A stretch of DNA of 27,092 nucleotides from DATJHM01 sp035493895 (GTDB lineage: Bacteria > Chloroflexota > Ktedonobacteria > Ktedonobacterales > Ktedonobacteraceae), in contig DATJHM010000004.1 in assembly GCA_035493895.1 (NCBI GenBank), positions 1-27,092 on the forward strand, read 5' to 3'. This document shows, in pieces, positions 1 to 7,757 of the stretch. A model generated the notes under the pieces. The model was not told the DNA's origin. It was given only the letters and a program-made list of their open reading frames with translations, and made no database searches. Within the stretch, counting starts at the first letter, position 1; the number at the start of each line of letters is the position of its first letter. Position numbers and translations under genes: made by a program.

Positions 1-128
1 CGCTCAATCCAATAGATAGAGTCTCCCTCCAGGACGATCTGACCGAGATTGTTGGCAGCGGTCACGATCAGATCTGCGGTAATTGGCGACTTCCAGGAGC
101 CATAGGAAGCTATTTGTGGTGTGGTCAT
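1..128 (-). CDS. S9 family peptidase (prolyl oligopeptidase-like), N-terminal fragment cut by window edge
   Basis: Reading the minus strand from an ATG at 128 gives 42 codons open to the window edge, beginning MTTPQIASYGSWKSPITADL and continuing to a segment ending GDSIYWIE. This start, with YGSWKSPITADLIV followed by an L(E/D)GD-IYWIE strand, is the typical N-terminus of S9 dipeptidyl-peptidase-like serine hydrolases, where it forms the first blade of the beta-propeller that gates the alpha/beta hydrolase domain. An AAAGGA ribosome binding site lies 6 bases upstream. There is no signal peptide, so a cytoplasmic enzyme is expected. The catalytic Ser-Asp-His domain lies outside the window, so activity cannot be judged. 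The family call rests on recognising the N-terminal motif only. Confidence 0.75.
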   Translation of the reverse strand, partial: MTTPQIASYGSWKSPITADLIVTAANNLGQIVLEGDSIYWIE

Positions 129-175
129 CGTGTATCCTTTATTATTTTCATCGTACAACCGGAATAACTGTGTAT

Positions 176-181
176 ATGATA
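176..181 (-). promoter_or_regulatory. Possible extended -10 for the S9 peptidase gene
   Basis: On the minus strand TGTTATCAT matches the extended -10 form TGnTATAAT with one mismatch and lies about 50 bases upstream of the peptidase ATG at 128. No good -35 hexamer sits at 16-18 bp; a TTGACT upstream is 23 bp away. This is a weak call. Confidence 0.3.
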
Positions 182-233
182 ACAAACTCTGTCATCTCGC
201 TTCTAGTCAAGGCAAGCGCGGCCACAAAATCGA

Positions 234-335
234 GGGGCACGCGGATCGGCATGAAGCGCGATCCCTACCTCTGCGGATGCGCAAGGTGACCGGTGGGGCA
301 CACGGATCGGCATGAAGCGCGATCCCTACCTCTGC
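234..335. repeat. Two copies of a 41-bp direct repeat with internal palindrome
   Basis: Positions 234-274 and 295-335 are identical except for one base (G at 241, A at 302) and are spaced 61 bp start to start. Each contains GGATCG, a 10-base loop and CGATCC, so each could fold as a small hairpin. The copies are separated by 20 bases of unique sequence. They look like dispersed intergenic repeat units rather than coding sequence. Confidence 0.8.
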
Positions 336-478
336 CTTTCTTCGAGGGTGGGGACATCGTGCCTCCTCCGTGCCACCACGCGATTCGGTTCCGCCCAAAA
401 GAACAGTGGCTTGTCCCTGCCCGCGTGGCCCCACCGGCCATCGCGAATAGCTCATGCGTTCTTAGGTTGATGCGTATT

Positions 479-500
479 GGGCAGAGATAAACCGCTGCCC
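479..500 (+). repeat. Stem-loop repeat unit (GGGCAG / CTGCCC stem)
   Basis: GGGCAGAGATAAACC (479-493) followed by GCTGCCC folds as GGGCAG (479-484) paired with CTGCCC (495-500). The 15-base core recurs at 3778, 3813, 3851, 17025 and, inverted, 22847. Confidence 0.7.
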
Positions 501-532
501 CTGCCTCTTTGAGTCTTCCTGAACGCAATATT

Positions 533-561
533 TTGACTTGCTACTGTTTACAACATATTAT
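533..561 (+). promoter_or_regulatory. Promoter of the HEAT-like gene
   Basis: TTGACT (533-538) and TATTAT (556-561) are separated by exactly 17 bp; each hexamer matches the sigma-70 consensus at five of six positions. Transcription would start near 568, leaving a leader of about 60 bases before the ATG at 628. Confidence 0.7.
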
Positions 562-627
562 TGTGGATACCAGACATAAAGAGACTATATTTACTTCATT
601 TTGTGTAAGAAAGAAAAGAACTTTCAT

Positions 628-1941
628 ATGCTAGAAACATTAGACGCTGTCCCCTGGAGCGAACTCGAACATGCTTATGGCGAGGCCAGTGAAGTTCCTG
701 ATTTGATCCGTGAACTTGCCTCTCCAGAGCAAGAGGTATATGAAGGGGCAATAGGACGCCTCGGATATACTGTTATTCATCAAGGAACGGTCTATAGTTC
801 CACTGCTTATGTCGTTCCCTTCTTCTGCGAATTGCTGGAAGCGCCTGAGATATTCAACAAGGTTGAGTTGCTTGACTATCTGGCAACCATTGCTCGCGGT
901 GCCTCCTACAGCGACGTCCATATACGTGTAAAGGAGCAGCGAGAAACTCCTGAGATGCAAAGGCAAATTGCCGAGGAGCTGAGCTGGGTACAGGCCGCCA
1001 GTGATGCTGTGAGCGATGGATATGCAACCTATTTACGTTTATTGCAGTCGCCAGATACAAACCTCCGTGCCTATGCTGCCTATACCCTCTCTCGTTGCCA
1101 GTCGCATGCTACAGAAGTTGTACCAGTGATGAAACAACACCTCACAGAGGAAGAGGTTTTATCCGTGCGTGCCTCTCTTCTACTCAGTCTGGGTCATGTC
1201 CTGCAAAAAAATGAGGAAACAGCCCTGTTTTTCATGCACAGGCTTCATGAAACAGAAGATCCTTTTGTCCAGATCATTGTAGCTATAGGTTGTGCTCTGG
1301 CAATGAAAGAGCAAATCAGCCAGGAAATCCTGAATGTACTCATCAAGGGCCATAAGTTGCCCTCAGCAGTCAGAAAGCAATTTAGTGAACTTCCCTTCGA
1401 CTTTTTCTACGGTCGGGCCGACCTTGATGCGTGGATCAGTAGAGCATTGCGTAGTATCGGCATCTCCGCCGCTCCTCAGACTGTCCCAACCCTTATTCGC
1501 ACCATCAAGAAGTGTAGTAGATTGAATAGCTCCATCCTTGTCTATAACCTCCTTTACCTCGTCTTTGAGGATCAAAAGATCACACGCGATATGACAGTTT
1601 CTGATTTGACCGACCTTCAACGAGACGTACTTACAGCTATTTATGAGACCAGAGCCGTCTGGAGAGATAGCGATACATCGTTCACAGTCAGTAGCTTCTT
1701 CGATCCAATACGCATAGACCCAAGTTTTCCAGCTCTATCCTACTCTATCTGGGATCGTGACGATGTAGGAGCTTTTCTTACAGGTAGAAAACGCGTTCTG
1801 AAACCGAGACACCTCTATCCACATACTCCAAATTTTTTGATGCGTGCCATTCTTATGCCCATCTTTATGAGCATTGTAAGAATCAGAGCTCTCCTACGAG
1901 CGCTCTCATCTTCTACTATCGACCGGGGCAGAAATTTCTGA
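628..1941 (+). CDS. HEAT repeat domain-containing protein of unknown function
   Basis: This 437-residue protein has an all-alpha sequence. Its N-terminus (LETLDAVPW, HAYGEASEVPDLIRELASPE, then HQGTVYSSTAYVVPFFCELL at about 51-70) matches a family of HEAT/PBS-lyase-like repeat proteins frequent in Ktedonobacteria and Streptomyces. Helical repeats with alanine- and leucine-rich faces (for example LRAYAAYTLSRC, LSVRASLLLSLGHVL) run through the middle. No catalytic motif, signal peptide or membrane segment is visible; such solenoids usually bind proteins, but no partner can be named. The frame is open from a TTG at 601 with no ribosome binding site. I chose the ATG at 628, where the family similarity begins, although its own ribosome binding site is also weak. 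It converges with nuoN, with a hairpin between them. Confidence 0.8.
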   Translation: MLETLDAVPWSELEHAYGEASEVPDLIRELASPEQEVYEGAIGRLGYTVIHQGTVYSSTAYVVPFFCELLEAPEIFNKVELLDYLATIARGASYSDVHIRVKEQRETPEMQRQIAEELSWVQAASDAVSDGYATYLRLLQSPDTNLRAYAAYTLSRCQSHATEVVPVMKQHLTEEEVLSVRASLLLSLGHVLQKNEETALFFMHRLHETEDPFVQIIVAIGCALAMKEQISQEILNVLIKGHKLPSAVRKQFSELPFDFFYGRADLDAWISRALRSIGISAAPQTVPTLIRTIKKCSRLNSSILVYNLLYLVFEDQKITRDMTVSDLTDLQRDVLTAIYETRAVWRDSDTSFTVSSFFDPIRIDPSFPALSYSIWDRDDVGAFLTGRKRVLKPRHLYPHTPNFLMRAILMPIFMSIVRIRALLRALSSSTIDRGRNF

Positions 1942-1988
1942 AGGGCTAAAGAGCTATCTATTTGAGAAATAGTATGGATAGAGGAGCG

Positions 1989-2020
1989 GAAGAGGGCGGA
2001 TGTTCCTATCAGCCCTCTTC
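1989..2020. terminator. Hairpin between convergent HEAT-like gene and nuoN
   Basis: GAAGAGGGC (1989-1997) and GCCCTCTTC (2012-2020) form a perfect 9-bp stem with a 14-base loop. It lies just after both the HEAT-like stop and, on the other strand, the nuoN stop at 2028. Neither side has a T-tract, so this may be a weak or Rho-assisted bidirectional terminator or an mRNA-stabilising 3' end. Confidence 0.45.
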
Positions 2021-2027
2021 GAGAAGA

Positions 2028-3716
2028 TTAGTGAATGATTGATTGTGCGGCCTGCACGGCCAGATTGTAGAGCCAGAAGGGTAAAATGGTGCCCATTGCC
2101 AGGGTGCCGAGAGCGGCGATGGTCAGGCCAATCCAGGAAAACACGGCGAGGCGACCAGTGACAGGTTCCGCAGGTAGCTTTGGCGTGGCCGCTACGACTG
2201 GCTTCGCCAGCTTACCAGTGGGTGGCTTGACGGCAACGGCGACACCACCACGGCCCTGGGACGCGACGGTGGTACGGGTTGTAGAGCGGCTCGGCTCTGA
2301 TGGAACAGGGGAGACGGGCACGGCGGCGTAGTCAGGCTGTGCTGTCTCCTGATGCTCCATAAACATGGTTGCGATAACGCGCAGGTAGTAGTACATACCA
2401 AGGATGCTGGCAAGGACGCCGATGATCAGCAGTTCGGGATGGCCTCCCTGCAAGGCGACGAAGAAGATGGCATATTTGGCGGCGAATCCGGCCATTGGTG
2501 GGAAACCAGCCAGACCCAACAGGAAGAAGGCCAGCAGGCCCGCCGGGATCGGGCGACGATACCAGAGTCCACGCAGATCTTCGGCACTGCTCCCCGAATT
2601 GTCGAGGTGCTCCAGTATACTGACAACGCCGAAAGCTCCCAGGTTCAAGAAGGCATAGCAGAACAGGTAAAAGAGTATGCCGCCAATACCGCTCGCTCCT
2701 CCGACCACTACTCCGATGAGCAGATAGCCAGCGTGGGCAATACTCGAATAGGCAAGCAAGCGTTTGACGTTGGTTTGCGCTACAGCCAGGACGTTGCCAC
2801 CGATAATCGTAACAATTGCCAGTACCCAGACAACGGGCATCCAGGTGGACTGGAGCGGCGCGAGGGCTACATCGAAAACGCGTGCGAAGGCGACCAGAGC
2901 GGCAGCCTTTGTGCCTACCGACATAAAGGCCGTTACCGGAGCTGGAGCCCCCTGGTAGACATCGGGCGTCCAGGTCTGGAACGGAACTGCCGAGATCTTA
3001 AAGGCAAAACCGACTGTGAGCAGGCCAAGTGCGATGAGTAGCAGGGCGCTATGGCTACCAGCAGACTGAGAGCCACTCAGGAAACGATTGATGCCATCAA
3101 AAGAAGTGTTCCCAGTTGCGCCATAGGTGAGCGCAATACCGTAGAGCAGGAAGGCCGAAGCAAACGAGCTGAGCAGGAAATACTTCATGCCCGACTCCTG
3201 CGAGGTCTTACGACGCGCTACAAACGCACAGAGAATATAGAGGGCCAGCGAGAGCGCCTCGATACCAACAAAGACCATAATGAAATTGGTCGCAGCCGCC
3301 AGCACCATCATGCCCACGGTCCCGAGGAGCAAGAGTGCATAGTATTCACCCTGGTGGACCAGTTCCAGACGTTTGAGATAGGCAGGCGAGAGGAAAACGC
3401 CAAGTCCCGCCGCTGTGAGAATAATCAGATAAGCATAGAGCGTCACGCTATCCGCGCCGAGCATATGATTAAAGACCGAAGCGGAATGATCGATCAGGAA
3501 AAGCGTGATGGTCGCAGCAAAGGCTCCGACGATGCCAAGCAGGGCAATGATCGGTAAGACCACGTAATTCGCAGGGCCTGAATGCTTCGTTCTTGGTCCC
3601 TCATGCGGCAACACGAGTTCCACCAGCATCAGAATCAGCGTCAGACCCAGCAGCACCAGTTCTGGCGCGATCCCCAGCCAGTCCGCCGAGGTTGCCGAGA
3701 AAGTAAATGTCGTCAT
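2028..3716 (-). CDS. nuoN: NADH-quinone oxidoreductase subunit N
   Basis: An antiporter-like membrane subunit of complex I and one of its proton channels. The 562-residue protein has about 14 hydrophobic helices. The conserved TM5 glutamate (E153 in VGIEALSLALY) and TM7 lysine (K240 in GFAFKISAVPFQTW) are present. I chose the ATG at 3716, preceded by a GAGG ribosome binding site; the frame stays open another 32 codons upstream, but only by reading through the tandem repeats, which give no plausible N-terminus. Between the penultimate and last helices (about residues 455-522) lies a soluble linker of roughly 68 residues rich in Pro, Ala, Val, Ser and Thr, which standard NuoN proteins lack. It is the last nuo gene, separated from nuoM by 169 bp of repeats, and so may be expressed differently. 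Confidence 0.93.
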   Translation of the reverse strand: MTTFTFSATSADWLGIAPELVLLGLTLILMLVELVLPHEGPRTKHSGPANYVVLPIIALLGIVGAFAATITLFLIDHSASVFNHMLGADSVTLYAYLIILTAAGLGVFLSPAYLKRLELVHQGEYYALLLLGTVGMMVLAAATNFIMVFVGIEALSLALYILCAFVARRKTSQESGMKYFLLSSFASAFLLYGIALTYGATGNTSFDGINRFLSGSQSAGSHSALLLIALGLLTVGFAFKISAVPFQTWTPDVYQGAPAPVTAFMSVGTKAAALVAFARVFDVALAPLQSTWMPVVWVLAIVTIIGGNVLAVAQTNVKRLLAYSSIAHAGYLLIGVVVGGASGIGGILFYLFCYAFLNLGAFGVVSILEHLDNSGSSAEDLRGLWYRRPIPAGLLAFFLLGLAGFPPMAGFAAKYAIFFVALQGGHPELLIIGVLASILGMYYYLRVIATMFMEHQETAQPDYAAVPVSPVPSEPSRSTTRTTVASQGRGGVAVAVKPPTGKLAKPVVAATPKLPAEPVTGRLAVFSWIGLTIAALGTLAMGTILPFWLYNLAVQAAQSIIH

Positions 3717-3753
3717 GCAGAATACCTCGTCGTATATGGCATATCCGTTGCAG

Positions 3754-3877
3754 GCGATGCCCACGGGCGATACCCACGGGCGGAGATAAACCCCTCCGCA
3801 GGCGATACCCACGGGCGGAGATAAACCTCGCCTCTACGGGCGATGCCCACGGGCGGAGATAAACCCCGCCCCTACGG
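3754..3877. repeat. Tandem array of stem-loop repeats between nuoM and nuoN
   Basis: A 27-base unit occurs at 3766-3792 and 3801-3827 (identical) and at 3839-3865 (one mismatch), with a partial unit before them at 3754. Each contains GGGCGGAGATAAACC. The last copy pairs GGGCGG (3851-3856) with CCGCCC (3866-3871); the first pairs GCGGAG with CTCCGC. The array fills most of the nuoM-nuoN spacer and would be transcribed within the operon. Confidence 0.85.
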
Positions 3878-3885
3878 ATTGCCTG

Positions 3886-5421
3886 TTAACTCAAAAACGC
3901 ATTGCCGAAGGTCTGCATCACATTGGTCACCGTTGAATTCACCAGATAGGTTAACGGCGCAGGATGCAGGCCGATATAGAAAATCAGGATTACAAGCGGC
4001 AACAAAATCACGAAATCGCTCATAGCAATATCGCGCAGGCCGTTCTTACGAATGAGCGCGCCAATATGTCCCTCGCTCTGAAGTGGACCTTGCATTACGC
4101 CCTGGAAGAAGCGCAACATATACCAGGCAGCAGGAATGATCACCAGCGTACCCAGCACACCGAAGACAGCGTTCCCCCGGAATGCTCCAAGCAAGGCAAG
4201 AAACTCGCCCGAAAAGCTATTCAGACCGGGCAGGCCGAGCGAAGAGAGAGAGGCAATCAGCGTCAGCGTTGCCAGAACCGGCATCTTTCTCGCCAGACCA
4301 CCGAAATCGCTCAGGCGACGTGTGCCTGTATGCTCCTCAATCAGGCCCGCAATAATAAAGAGCGCAGCAATCGTAATGCCGTGATTGACCATCTGTAAAA
4401 CCGAACCAATGACTCCCTGACGGCTAAAGGCGAACAGACCAAGCATAATAACGCCGAGGTGGCTGATACTGGAATAGGCAACCAGGCGTTTGAGATCGGT
4501 CTGTACCAGGGCCAGCAGCGCACAATAGAGAATGCCGACAATCGCCAGGATATTGATGATCGGAGCCATAGACTGTGCTGCTGACGGAAAGAGCGGAATA
4601 CAGAAGCGGATAAAACCGTACGCACCGGTCTTCGCCATCGCCCCAGCCAGTAAAGCCGTCACGGGCGCAGGAGCCTGGGTATAGGCATCCGGAAGCCAGC
4701 TATGGAATGGGAAAAGCGGCACCTTCACCGCAAAGGCGATAGCGAAGGCCAGGAAAAGCCAGAGTTGCACCGTAGGATCGAGATGCGTCGTAATTGTGCG
4801 CAACGTATCCAGGTCCAGCGTATAGTTACCGCTCGCCACCTTTGCATAATAGCTCAGGCCAATAATGCCCGCCAGCATCAACAGGCTACCGACCGAAGTG
4901 AAGAGCACAAACTTCAGAGCGGCATAGATGCGTCGTTCACCACCATAAGAGCCGACCAGGAAATAGGCCGGGATCAGCATCAGCTCCCAGAAAATGTAGA
5001 ACAAAAACAGATTGCTCGCCAGAAAGACCCCGAGCATACCCGCCTCTAAGAGCAACATAAAGCCCATATAATTATTGACTTTATTATCGATGCGGAAAGA
5101 GGCCGCGATACAGATCAGGCTCAATAGCGTAGTCAGTATCACCAGCAATACGCTGATACCATCGGCATTCAGACTATAGTCAATGCCCAGGGCGGGAATC
5201 CAGCTTATCTTCTCCAGAAAAGGAGAAGTATTGAAAACACTGTCGACTACCTGCGAATAGAGTGACAGCAGAATTAGCGCCAGCACAAACTCCAGGGCGG
5301 CAATACTCAGGGCCGTCCAACGAACAACGTCGACGCGACCGCGAGGCAGGAAGAGCACCACCAAAGCCCCGACAATCGGCAGGAAAATGAGGATTGACAG
5401 AAGACTCGACTGAAAGGTCAT
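3886..5421 (-). CDS. nuoM: NADH-quinone oxidoreductase subunit M
   Basis: An antiporter-like proton-translocating subunit in the distal membrane arm of complex I; 511 residues, the usual family length, with about 14 hydrophobic helices. The channel residues are in place: TM5 E146 in FYIFWELMLIP (E. coli E144) and TM7 K233 in AFAVKVPLFPFHSWLPDA (E. coli K234). The motif FPFHSWLPDAYTQAPAPVTA is diagnostic of this antiporter family, and length and position distinguish M from L and N. The ATG at 5421 is 5 bp from the nuoL stop, so the two are almost certainly co-translated. The stop is followed by the repeat array before nuoN. Confidence 0.95.
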   Translation of the reverse strand: MTFQSSLLSILIFLPIVGALVVLFLPRGRVDVVRWTALSIAALEFVLALILLSLYSQVVDSVFNTSPFLEKISWIPALGIDYSLNADGISVLLVILTTLLSLICIAASFRIDNKVNNYMGFMLLLEAGMLGVFLASNLFLFYIFWELMLIPAYFLVGSYGGERRIYAALKFVLFTSVGSLLMLAGIIGLSYYAKVASGNYTLDLDTLRTITTHLDPTVQLWLFLAFAIAFAVKVPLFPFHSWLPDAYTQAPAPVTALLAGAMAKTGAYGFIRFCIPLFPSAAQSMAPIINILAIVGILYCALLALVQTDLKRLVAYSSISHLGVIMLGLFAFSRQGVIGSVLQMVNHGITIAALFIIAGLIEEHTGTRRLSDFGGLARKMPVLATLTLIASLSSLGLPGLNSFSGEFLALLGAFRGNAVFGVLGTLVIIPAAWYMLRFFQGVMQGPLQSEGHIGALIRKNGLRDIAMSDFVILLPLVILIFYIGLHPAPLTYLVNSTVTNVMQTFGNAFLS

Positions 5422-5426
5422 CGCTG

Positions 5427-7421
5427 CTACCCCCTCACCGCATAGATAACGACATAATAGACAACAATCAAAACCACGCCAAAGAGAATACCAAGGGCAT
5501 AATTGCGCATATAGCCCGTCTGAATTTTACGCAAGACGCCACTTGTTCCCAGGAAAAGTGCCGCGATGCCCCGGCTACCACCATCCAGCGTGCTACCCTC
5601 CAGCACCTTATTCAGGCCGCGACCCAGCGCCTGGAGCGGCTTCACCAGCACGGCATCGAGCGCTTCATCGACATAATACTTATGGAATAGCAACTGATAG
5701 AGAGGATTTGTGTTCTCCTTGTAGACGAAGCCGCGTCCGTACAGACGCCAGGCAGTGAAGATACCAAGAGCAGCCAATACGAGGCTCAGACCAGTTGAGA
5801 TCCAACCTGTCACAAAAGAAATGTCATAAGGAGTAGAGCCCACACTTGGAACCAGGAAATCGGCGAAGGGAGCGGCATGGGAACCAAAGATCACATAAGA
5901 ACCGACGAGGCCGCCGATGACCGAGAGAATACCGAGAATAATCAAGGGGATGCTCATCACGCGGCCAACTTCGTGAATATCGTAATAGCTCACCGGACCA
6001 GCATGATGGGCACCTGTTTCCTCAGGCTCGTCTTCCTCCTCATCGGTATGGCGACTGGATACAGCCTCGCCGCGATAATTGCCCACAAAGATACCGAAGA
6101 AAAGACGGAACATATAGAATGCAGTCAGACCGGCCGTCAGCAGGCCGACAATCCAGAGCACATAGAACCAGACATTGCCCGAGCTGATCGCCTGTTGAAA
6201 GAGCGAACTGAGAATTTCGTCTTTACTCCAGAAACCGGCAAAGGGAGGAACGCCACTGATCGCCAGAGCGGCAGCCAGAAAGGTCCAGAACGTAATCGGC
6301 ATACGTGAGCGCAGGCCACCCATTTTGCGCATATCCTGCTCACCACCCAGAGCGTGGATAACTGCACCAGCACCCAGGAAGAGCAGTGCCTTGAAATAGG
6401 CATGCGTCGAGAGATGGAAGATACCCGCAGCATAATTGTGCGCGCCCTCAGCCATAAACATATAGCCGAGCTGGCTTATCGTCGAATAGGCCAGAACGCG
6501 CTTGATATCGAGCTGGAAGAGTGCAATCGTCGCCGCAAAAAGAGCAGTTGCGCCACCGATGCCAGCGACCGTATAAAGTGCGGCGGGCGCATTCTCGAAG
6601 AGCAGATGAGAGCGAGCAACCAGATAGACGCCAGCCGTCACCATCGTCGCCGCATGGATCAGGGCACTCACAGGAGTCGGGCCCTCCATCGCATCAGGCA
6701 ACCACATATAGAGCGGCAACTGCGCTGATTTCGCAGCACAGGCCAGGAAGAGTAGCAAGGCAATCGCCACCGCAATACTGCTCCCATTCGCCACCGCGCC
6801 GATATGTGCAAAGACATCCTGATAGCTCAGCGAATGATACTCCTGCAAAATCAGAAAGACTGCCAGCATCAGGCCAAAGTCGCCAATGACATTGATCACA
6901 AAAGCTTTTTTCGCCGCCGCAACCGCCGATGGACGCTGATACCAGAAACCAATCAGAAGGAACGAGGCCAGACCGACCAGCCCCCAGCCAACCAGCAAAA
7001 AGAGGAAGCTATCAGCCGTCACCAGCAGAACCATCGCGAAAATAAAGAAGTTCAAATAGGCGAAAAAGCGCCAGAACCCCGGATCATCCTCCATGTATCC
7101 TGCTGAATAAATGTGAATAAGCAGACCAACACCAGTCACAATCAGCAGCATAATGCCCGAGAGCTGATCGTAGAGTTGGCCGAAACTGATTTGCATATCA
7201 GTGGTCGCCATCCAGACATAGAGCACATTATCAGATACTCGTCCCGCATCAGGAGTGCCGAGCATAGAGATAAAGCTGATAAGTGCAAAGAGAAAGGCGA
7301 GCCCACATGCGCCCCAGGCCACCGTTAAAATGGCGGCACGCGGCAGAATCCCACCAGACAGGCCCAGGATGATAAACCCCAGCAAAGGCAGGAGTAGCAC
7401 GCCCAGACTTAAATTCGTCAT
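5427..7421 (-). CDS. nuoL: NADH-quinone oxidoreductase subunit L
   Basis: The distal antiporter-like proton channel of complex I, whose long lateral helix spans the membrane arm; 664 residues. The N-terminal quinone/Mrp motifs (YDQLSGIMLLIVTGVG, IHIYSAGYM) and MWLPDAMEGPTPVSALIHA are clear, and TM7 lysine K230 is present. The TM5 glutamate (E144 in E. coli, in GWEGVGL) is absent: the sequence reads GWGLVGL, with glycine 147 encoded by GGG (complement of 6981-6983), one base from a GAG glutamate codon. D181 of the following helix is kept. An Asp/Glu/His-rich loop lies at about residues 451-475. The start is 7 bp after the nuoK stop. The unusual residue is treated under findings; the identity of the gene is not in doubt. 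Confidence 0.95.
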   Translation of the reverse strand: MTNLSLGVLLLPLLGFIILGLSGGILPRAAILTVAWGACGLAFLFALISFISMLGTPDAGRVSDNVLYVWMATTDMQISFGQLYDQLSGIMLLIVTGVGLLIHIYSAGYMEDDPGFWRFFAYLNFFIFAMVLLVTADSFLFLLVGWGLVGLASFLLIGFWYQRPSAVAAAKKAFVINVIGDFGLMLAVFLILQEYHSLSYQDVFAHIGAVANGSSIAVAIALLLFLACAAKSAQLPLYMWLPDAMEGPTPVSALIHAATMVTAGVYLVARSHLLFENAPAALYTVAGIGGATALFAATIALFQLDIKRVLAYSTISQLGYMFMAEGAHNYAAGIFHLSTHAYFKALLFLGAGAVIHALGGEQDMRKMGGLRSRMPITFWTFLAAALAISGVPPFAGFWSKDEILSSLFQQAISSGNVWFYVLWIVGLLTAGLTAFYMFRLFFGIFVGNYRGEAVSSRHTDEEEDEPEETGAHHAGPVSYYDIHEVGRVMSIPLIILGILSVIGGLVGSYVIFGSHAAPFADFLVPSVGSTPYDISFVTGWISTGLSLVLAALGIFTAWRLYGRGFVYKENTNPLYQLLFHKYYVDEALDAVLVKPLQALGRGLNKVLEGSTLDGGSRGIAALFLGTSGVLRKIQTGYMRNYALGILFGVVLIVVYYVVIYAVRG

Positions 7422-7428
7422 ATCTATC

Positions 7429-7737
7429 CTATCCTCGAAGAACGTTCATCTCGTCAACATCGATGTTGTGGCGAGTACGGAAGATCGAAACGATAATTGC
7501 TAAGCCAACCACGACCTCAGCCGCCGCCACCGTCAGCACGATAAAGACAAACATCTGCCCATCAGCCGAATCGAGAAAGCTGGAAAAGGCCACAAACGAA
7601 AGATTGACCGCATTCAGCATCAACTCAATTGACATAAATATAATCAACGGATTGCGTCGGACCAGCACACCCAGCACACCGATCGTGAAAAGAACCGCGC
7701 TCACCGTGAGATATCCAGCCAGAGGCACACTATGCAT
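7429..7737 (-). CDS. nuoK: NADH-quinone oxidoreductase subunit K
   Basis: A small three-helix membrane subunit of complex I (102 residues, the standard length) that forms part of the proton path between NuoJ/A/H and the antiporters. The two buried glutamates essential in E. coli (E36, E72) correspond to E38 in FMSIELMLNAVNL and E74 in LTVAAAEVVVGLA. GYLTVSAVLFTIGVLGVLVRRN is the typical first helix. It starts 20 bp after nuoJ and ends 7 bp before nuoL. Confidence 0.96.
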   Translation of the reverse strand: MHSVPLAGYLTVSAVLFTIGVLGVLVRRNPLIIFMSIELMLNAVNLSFVAFSSFLDSADGQMFVFIVLTVAAAEVVVGLAIIVSIFRTRHNIDVDEMNVLRG

Positions 7738-7757
7738 AAGAACACATCCTCTCCAGA

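Larger units (their letters stand above)
129..532. other. Repeat-rich intergenic region without a credible gene
   Basis: The stretch between the divergent S9 peptidase and HEAT-like genes has short open frames on both strands, but none has a ribosome binding site or a recognisable product. It contains a near-identical 41-bp direct repeat (234-274 and 295-335), an inverted pair CCGGTGGGGC (290-299) / GCCCCACCGG (428-437), and one copy of the GGGCAGAGATAAACC stem-loop (479-500). Confidence 0.7.

Noticed and set aside
2352..3041. 229-residue plus-strand open frame inside nuoN
   Set aside because: It is antisense to nuoN, has no recognisable domain, and its composition (many Glu, Gln, Arg, Asp) is what complementing a hydrophobic membrane gene gives.
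3717..3812. 32-residue N-terminal extension of NuoN
   Set aside because: It is encoded by the tandem repeats and lacks a ribosome binding site; the ATG at 3716 has one and begins the expected first helix.
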